Below are positions 6,042 through 8,848 of a stretch of 8,848 nucleotides of DNA, one piece after another. Position numbers and translations under genes: made by a program. The DNA is taken from contig CAZCMD010000188.1 of assembly GCA_964499695.1 (NCBI GenBank), forward strand, positions 1-8,848. Direction: 5' to 3'. Every line of letters starts with the position of its first letter. The stretch's first letter is position 1. This DNA is from JAAZBV01 sp964499695 (lineage in GTDB: Bacteria > Desulfobacterota > DSM-4660 > Desulfatiglandales > HGW-15). The notes under the pieces were generated by a model that saw nothing but the letters and a program-made list of their open reading frames with translations, did no database searches and had not been told where the DNA came from.

Positions 6042-6311
6042 TTATATTTTGAGATCGATCCTGGTGGAAAGGGTCTTTTTTGTCTTTAAATTTCCGTAGC
6101 CAGCCTGATCCTCAAACTCCTTATCATCCGCACTGTCTGTATCAATGTCTGTAAAGACCACATCGTCTTCCGCGTCTTTATGTCCGCTACCCTTGTATTT
6201 TAGCTGTTTACCCTTTCTATCCCTTGTCTTTCTCTTCTTTTCGATCTTCCATACCCCATCAGAAGTATTAGGGATCGATAAAGAGCTGTCTACTTTTGTA
6301 AAATCGTTCAT
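6042..6311 (-). CDS. Small hydrophilic protein in the flagellar operon, unknown function
   Basis: 89 residues that I do not recognise. The ATG at 6311 has AGGAG six bases upstream, so translation is credible. There is no signal peptide or membrane segment and no Cys. Residues 21-45 are strongly basic (WKIEKKRKTRDRKGKQLKYK), followed by an acidic stretch (46-68, DAEDDVVFTDIDTDSADDKEFED) and a short polar end. Such a basic-then-acidic layout suggests a disordered or partner-bound protein. It lies between the FliL-like and SwrB-like genes, with 51 bases before it and three after it, so it belongs to the operon and probably to flagellar assembly or control. Confidence 0.6.
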   Translation of the reverse strand: MNDFTKVDSSLSIPNTSDGVWKIEKKRKTRDRKGKQLKYKGSGHKDAEDDVVFTDIDTDSADDKEFEDQAGYGNLKTKKTLSTRIDLKI

Positions 6312-6362
6312 TTCAGTCTCCTCTCATTTTAAAAAGGAGGAACTGGAGTCTCCACTTACGAT

Positions 6363-6929
6363 TTAAAAATATCGGATCTCCTTTATCCTTATTACCAAAT
6401 TCTGGACACCAAGTGTAGTTCTCAGCATTGAACCGATTTCATTCTCCATATCAGATTTTATAACATTCAGGTCCTGGTGTTGCTTTGCCAGTTTATGGAA
6501 TTGCTCAGACATCATGTTTCTGGCGTTTAATTCATTATTCTTATACTTTAATGATGCAATCCCATCCCAGACCATCGTAAGGTCTATTCTTATAGTCTTC
6601 TTGTCATTGTCTCCCGGGGGCACAAAAAAGGGTGATATATTTTCTTCGGTCAGATTATCCTCGCTGATAATCGCAGGGCCTTTGAATTCCTTTTTAAAAA
6701 GCGAGGTGAATCTCTCCGGCATAAACAGATAAAGGGTCCCGGATGCACCCAGTACCACCACGATACCTATAATTATTATCCATATTATTTTGCCGGATTT
6801 CTTTTTTTGGGGCTGAGGCTTTTCATTATCCGCGGCCTTTTCACCTTCCCCGGTTTGAGGCTCATCATCCCTGGGCCTTTCTTTTTCCTCCTTATCAGGG
6901 GTTCCCTTATCTTTATTCTTTTCCGGCAT
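6363..6929 (-). CDS. FliL-like flagellar basal body membrane protein
   Basis: 188 residues: a long charged cytoplasmic N-terminus (1-47, rich in Lys, Glu, Asp and Pro), one membrane segment (48-69, IIWIIIIGIVVVLGASGTLYLF) and a periplasmic domain (about 80-188). The latter carries the FliL pattern of a conserved entry strand (ISPFFVPP), a beta strand (KTIRIDLTMVW), a long helical stretch containing an Asn/Arg-Met-Met turn, and a final strand (LVIRIKEIRYF) after a region that begins with a Gly-Val pair. FliL surrounds the stator near the rotor and supports motor torque. The sequence is divergent, so the call rests on layout and on its place two bases after fliA. The N-terminal tail is longer than usual. 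A different single-pass flagellar protein is possible. Confidence 0.6.
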   Translation of the reverse strand: MPEKNKDKGTPDKEEKERPRDDEPQTGEGEKAADNEKPQPQKKKSGKIIWIIIIGIVVVLGASGTLYLFMPERFTSLFKKEFKGPAIISEDNLTEENISPFFVPPGDNDKKTIRIDLTMVWDGIASLKYKNNELNARNMMSEQFHKLAKQHQDLNVIKSDMENEIGSMLRTTLGVQNLVIRIKEIRYF

Positions 6930-6931
6930 TC

Positions 6932-7726
6932 TTATTTATCAAAATAATTTTTAAGACCGTTCTTAAGCCTTAATACAGCCTTTGTGTGAAGCTGGGATAC
7001 ACGCGATTCGGTATAGCCCATGGCCTCGCCTATTTCCTTCATTGTCAGCTCTTCATAGTAGTAGAGCGACACAGCGGTTCTTTCATTTTTAGGTAACCTG
7101 TCAATCGCACCTGCAATAACCTTTACAAGTTCAGCCTTTTTAAGGGTCTGTAAAGGTGATTGATCAAATCCAAGTTCAAAGGTATCCTCTTCCGCAGAAT
7201 CGCCATCTCCATTGCCGGTCTGGATCTTCATGTCATTTTCGTTGAAGATGCTTATACCCCTTGCATCATCAAGGAGTTTGTAAAAGCCATTCAGGTCAAT
7301 ACCGAGCTCCTTTGCCACCTCTTCATCCTGTGCTGGCCGCATCTCCCTGTTTTCCACCCTGGAATAAGCTTCTGTCAACAGTTTTGCATTTTTACGCACT
7401 GAACGGGGTACCCAGTCCATTGATCTTAATTCATCAATCATGGCACCCTTGATGCGGAATTCAGCATATGACTTGAACTCAACGCCCTTTTCAACATCAA
7501 ACTTGTCTATGGCATCAAGCAACCCCATAAGCCCTGCACTTGTAAGGTCATCCTGACTTATGTGCTGCGGGAGCCTTAAGGCAAGCCTGCCCGCTATTGT
7601 CTTCACAAGCGGGGCATACCTCGTGACAAGGGCCTCCCTTTCGGTCTCCTTTTTTCCGTTTGACCTTATGGGAAGAGGCTGGTTGTATACCTTTAATTTT
7701 CTTTTAGTTGCATGAGGGGACGGCAT
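6932..7726 (-). CDS. fliA: RNA polymerase sigma factor FliA (sigma-28)
   Basis: 264 residues, a normal length, with all FliA/WhiG regions. Region 2 (about 36-107) contains YAPLVKTIAGRLALRLP, the DLTSAGLMGLLDAIDKFD core-binding helix and FKSYAEFRIKGAMIDELRSMDWVPRSVR, the sigma-28 signature for -10 recognition. Region 3 spans about 112-165. Region 4 (about 200-262) has DRLPKNERTAVSLYYYEELTMKEIGEAM and the helix-turn-helix GYTESRVSQLHTKAVLRLK. An acidic insert (169-190) separates regions 3 and 4. FliA transcribes late flagellar and chemotaxis genes once the hook is complete, when its anti-sigma FlgM is exported; FlgM is not in this window. It lies downstream of flhG with a likely promoter of its own. 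The start is ATG 7726; GAGG nine bases upstream fits better than the nearer GGGG. Confidence 0.95.
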   Translation of the reverse strand: MPSPHATKRKLKVYNQPLPIRSNGKKETEREALVTRYAPLVKTIAGRLALRLPQHISQDDLTSAGLMGLLDAIDKFDVEKGVEFKSYAEFRIKGAMIDELRSMDWVPRSVRKNAKLLTEAYSRVENREMRPAQDEEVAKELGIDLNGFYKLLDDARGISIFNENDMKIQTGNGDGDSAEEDTFELGFDQSPLQTLKKAELVKVIAGAIDRLPKNERTAVSLYYYEELTMKEIGEAMGYTESRVSQLHTKAVLRLKNGLKNYFDK

Positions 7727-7760
7727 TCCCCTGTACCTCGTTTCATTATTATTTATTTAA

Positions 7761-7789
7761 ACTATACAAAATTACATACCTTATGTCTA
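7761..7789 (-). promoter_or_regulatory. Putative sigma-70 promoter upstream of fliA
   Basis: On the minus strand, TAGACA (7784-7789) and TATAGT (7761-7766) are each five of six to consensus and are separated by exactly 17 bases. They lie in the 66-base space between the flhG stop and the fliA start, leaving a leader of about 27 bases. This allows fliA and the genes after it to be transcribed independently of flhF-flhG. Found by eye; strong for a chance match in a short spacer. Confidence 0.5.
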
Positions 7790-7792
7790 TCT

Positions 7793-8683
7793 TCAACAAT
7801 TAAGCAGCCTTCTCCAGAAAAATTTTATGTCACCTTCAAAGTTCAGTTCCTCTTCCTTGTAAAGCATCCTTTCTGCAAGGGCCATGATGCTTTTGCTTGC
7901 AGGTGAATCAGGATGGGTATCAATCAGCGGTTTCTGGCGCCTGATGGCCTTTGGAATCATCTTGTCATAGGGTATCCACCCGATATAATCAAGTGAAGGT
8001 GACTGGAGGTATTTATCAACTGCAATGGAGAGGCTCCTGAATATGCGGTCAGCCTCACTCGCATCCTGTACCAGATTAATAAGCACCTTGAATCTCTTCT
8101 GGTTATACTTGTTTGTAAGCACCTTGATGAGTGCATAGGCATCTGTAAGAGAAGTCGGTTCATTTGTGAGTACCACAAGCCTTTCCATGGCTGCAAAATT
8201 AAAATACATTACATTTGATGAGATCCCGGCGCTTGTATCAATCAGGATTATATCAAACTCCTCATTGATGGCATCCAGTTCATTTAAGAGAAAACGTTTC
8301 TGATCTTCACCCAGTTCTGTCAGCTCCTGCATCCCTGAAGCTGCCGGAAGAAGCTTGAATCCCGCAGGCGTGGTCACGATCACCTCCTCAAGCGATTTTT
8401 CACCGCTGAGCACGTTTCCTATAGTGTATCTCGGATTAATGCCAAGCATGATATCCATGTTGGCAAGCCCCAGGTCTGCATCAAGGATAAGCACCCTTTT
8501 ATTGAATTTCTGAAATGCAACCGCCAGATTTGCCGTAATGCTTGTCTTCCCCACACCGCCCTTTCCGCTCGTGACTGAAATAACCCTTAAGGGTGCAGTC
8601 CGGGCAGTGTTTTTATCGGCTCTTTCCGGTGGTATTATAGTTTCCATATTGACCAGTTTCCTAAGACCGGCAGCTTGATCCAT
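7793..8683 (-). CDS. flhG: FlhG (MinD-like ATPase controlling flagellar number)
   Basis: 296 residues from the ATG at 8683. It begins with the conserved FlhG activator motif DQAAGLRKLV, which stimulates the FlhF GTPase. Next come a deviant Walker A with signature lysines (TSGKGGVGKTS, 38-48), the Walker A' switch (LILDADLGLANMD, 65-77) and Walker B (IILIDTSAG, 145-153). The C-terminus (about 264-296, ending GDIKFFWRRLLNC) is amphipathic and basic, as in MinD-type membrane targeting. FlhG dimerises with ATP on the membrane and limits flagellar number by acting on FlhF. The GTG at 8698 would add five residues, but it lies within the likely ribosome-binding site (GTGAGGG, eight bases before the ATG), and the motif should be at the N-terminus, so I prefer 8683. 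It overlaps the flhF end by 23 bases. Confidence 0.93.
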   Translation of the reverse strand: MDQAAGLRKLVNMETIIPPERADKNTARTAPLRVISVTSGKGGVGKTSITANLAVAFQKFNKRVLILDADLGLANMDIMLGINPRYTIGNVLSGEKSLEEVIVTTPAGFKLLPAASGMQELTELGEDQKRFLLNELDAINEEFDIILIDTSAGISSNVMYFNFAAMERLVVLTNEPTSLTDAYALIKVLTNKYNQKRFKVLINLVQDASEADRIFRSLSIAVDKYLQSPSLDYIGWIPYDKMIPKAIRRQKPLIDTHPDSPASKSIMALAERMLYKEEELNFEGDIKFFWRRLLNC

Positions 8684-8848
8684 TATATATTCCCTCACTT
8701 GGTACCTTGTGTGATTTTTCTTTTATTCCTGAAAGCAATAAAGATGCCATCTTCCTCTTGGAGGCCGTTTCTATATCCTCTGGCACCTGTTGTCCTGTTG
8801 TAAAATATGAGACCGGTTTTTCCTTTAATATAAGGAAGTTTATCATTG
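8661..8848 (-). CDS. flhF: FlhF (flagellar SRP-type GTPase), C-terminal end only
   Basis: The frame enters from the right edge and ends at 8661. The 61 visible residues include LKEKPVSYFTTGQQVPEDIE, which matches the end of the SRP-type GTPase domain of FlhF (the TGQxVPEDIE segment of the guanine-nucleotide pocket). FlhF recruits early basal-body parts to the site of flagellar assembly, with FlhG as its GTPase activator. About 20 residues of polar tail (KEKSHKVPSEGIYNGSSCRS) follow the domain, somewhat longer than the short ends I expect, and their codons contain the flhG ribosome-binding site. The Met nearest the edge is internal, not the true start. The flhF-flhG order is the standard one. 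Confidence 0.88.
   Translation of the reverse strand, partial: MINFLILKEKPVSYFTTGQQVPEDIETASKRKMASLLLSGIKEKSHKVPSEGIYNGSSCRS

Noticed and set aside
7957..8196. 79-residue minus-strand frame within flhG, and plus-strand frames across 4470-7906
   Set aside because: All overlap strongly supported flagellar genes in other frames and show no domain features.
8684..8698. GTG at 8698 as the flhG start
   Set aside because: It would be part of the GTGAGGG ribosome-binding site of the ATG at 8683, and the conserved DQAxxLR motif is expected at the extreme N-terminus.
1..8848. CRISPR arrays, toxin-antitoxin pairs, tRNA genes, rRNA
   Set aside because: No spaced direct repeats, no paired small toxin-like genes and no cloverleaf other than the tRNA-like end of the tmRNA were found.

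Overview
The window suggests a motile, Gram-negative-type bacterium of moderate GC content. Gene order and protein flavour fit the Desulfobacterota (former Deltaproteobacteria). That placement is inferred from family resemblance, as there is no 16S or other phylogenetic marker here.

Left part (1-2425). A long minus-strand gene, running off the left edge, encodes an exported protein that resembles the UGSC (seleno)protein family, with the signature motif degenerated to Ala-Gly-Gln-Gly. Diverging from it is a MarR-family repressor gene on the plus strand. A 14-bp perfect palindrome (AATAGCATGCTATT) sits in the shared promoter region, and a near-identical copy lies just past the end of marR. This looks like a self-contained, MarR-controlled two-gene locus.

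Middle part (about 2430-4185). This is an AT-rich, gene-poor stretch of foreign character. It holds the C-terminal third of a tyrosine recombinase and a two-transmembrane coiled-coil protein gene broken by one in-frame TAA. It abuts the exact 3' end (CCA) of a tmRNA gene (ssrA, minus strand), a classic integration target. I read it as the decayed end of an element inserted at ssrA. Only the 3' part of the tmRNA is seen (T arm, acceptor 3' strand, long-helix 3' strand, an H-type pseudoknot). A short 9-bp-period repeat and a 100-N assembly gap follow where the rest should be.

Right part (4186-8848). A compact minus-strand flagellar operon runs, in transcription order, flhF (C-terminal end only), flhG, fliA, a FliL-like membrane protein, an 89-residue unknown, a SwrB/DUF2802-like membrane coiled-coil protein, a FliK-like hook-length/substrate-switch protein, and a stand-alone FlhB C-terminal-domain protein (FlhX/YlqH type). 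FlhF and FlhG set flagellar position and number, FliA is the late flagellar sigma factor, and the distal genes concern basal body, export gate and hook. A good sigma-70-type promoter lies between flhG and fliA, so the lower part of the operon can probably be transcribed on its own.

Nothing here amounts to a clearly new system. The most interesting points are the degenerate UGSC protein with its duplicated MarR operator, the relic element at ssrA with the incomplete tmRNA, and the unknown small genes inside the flagellar operon.
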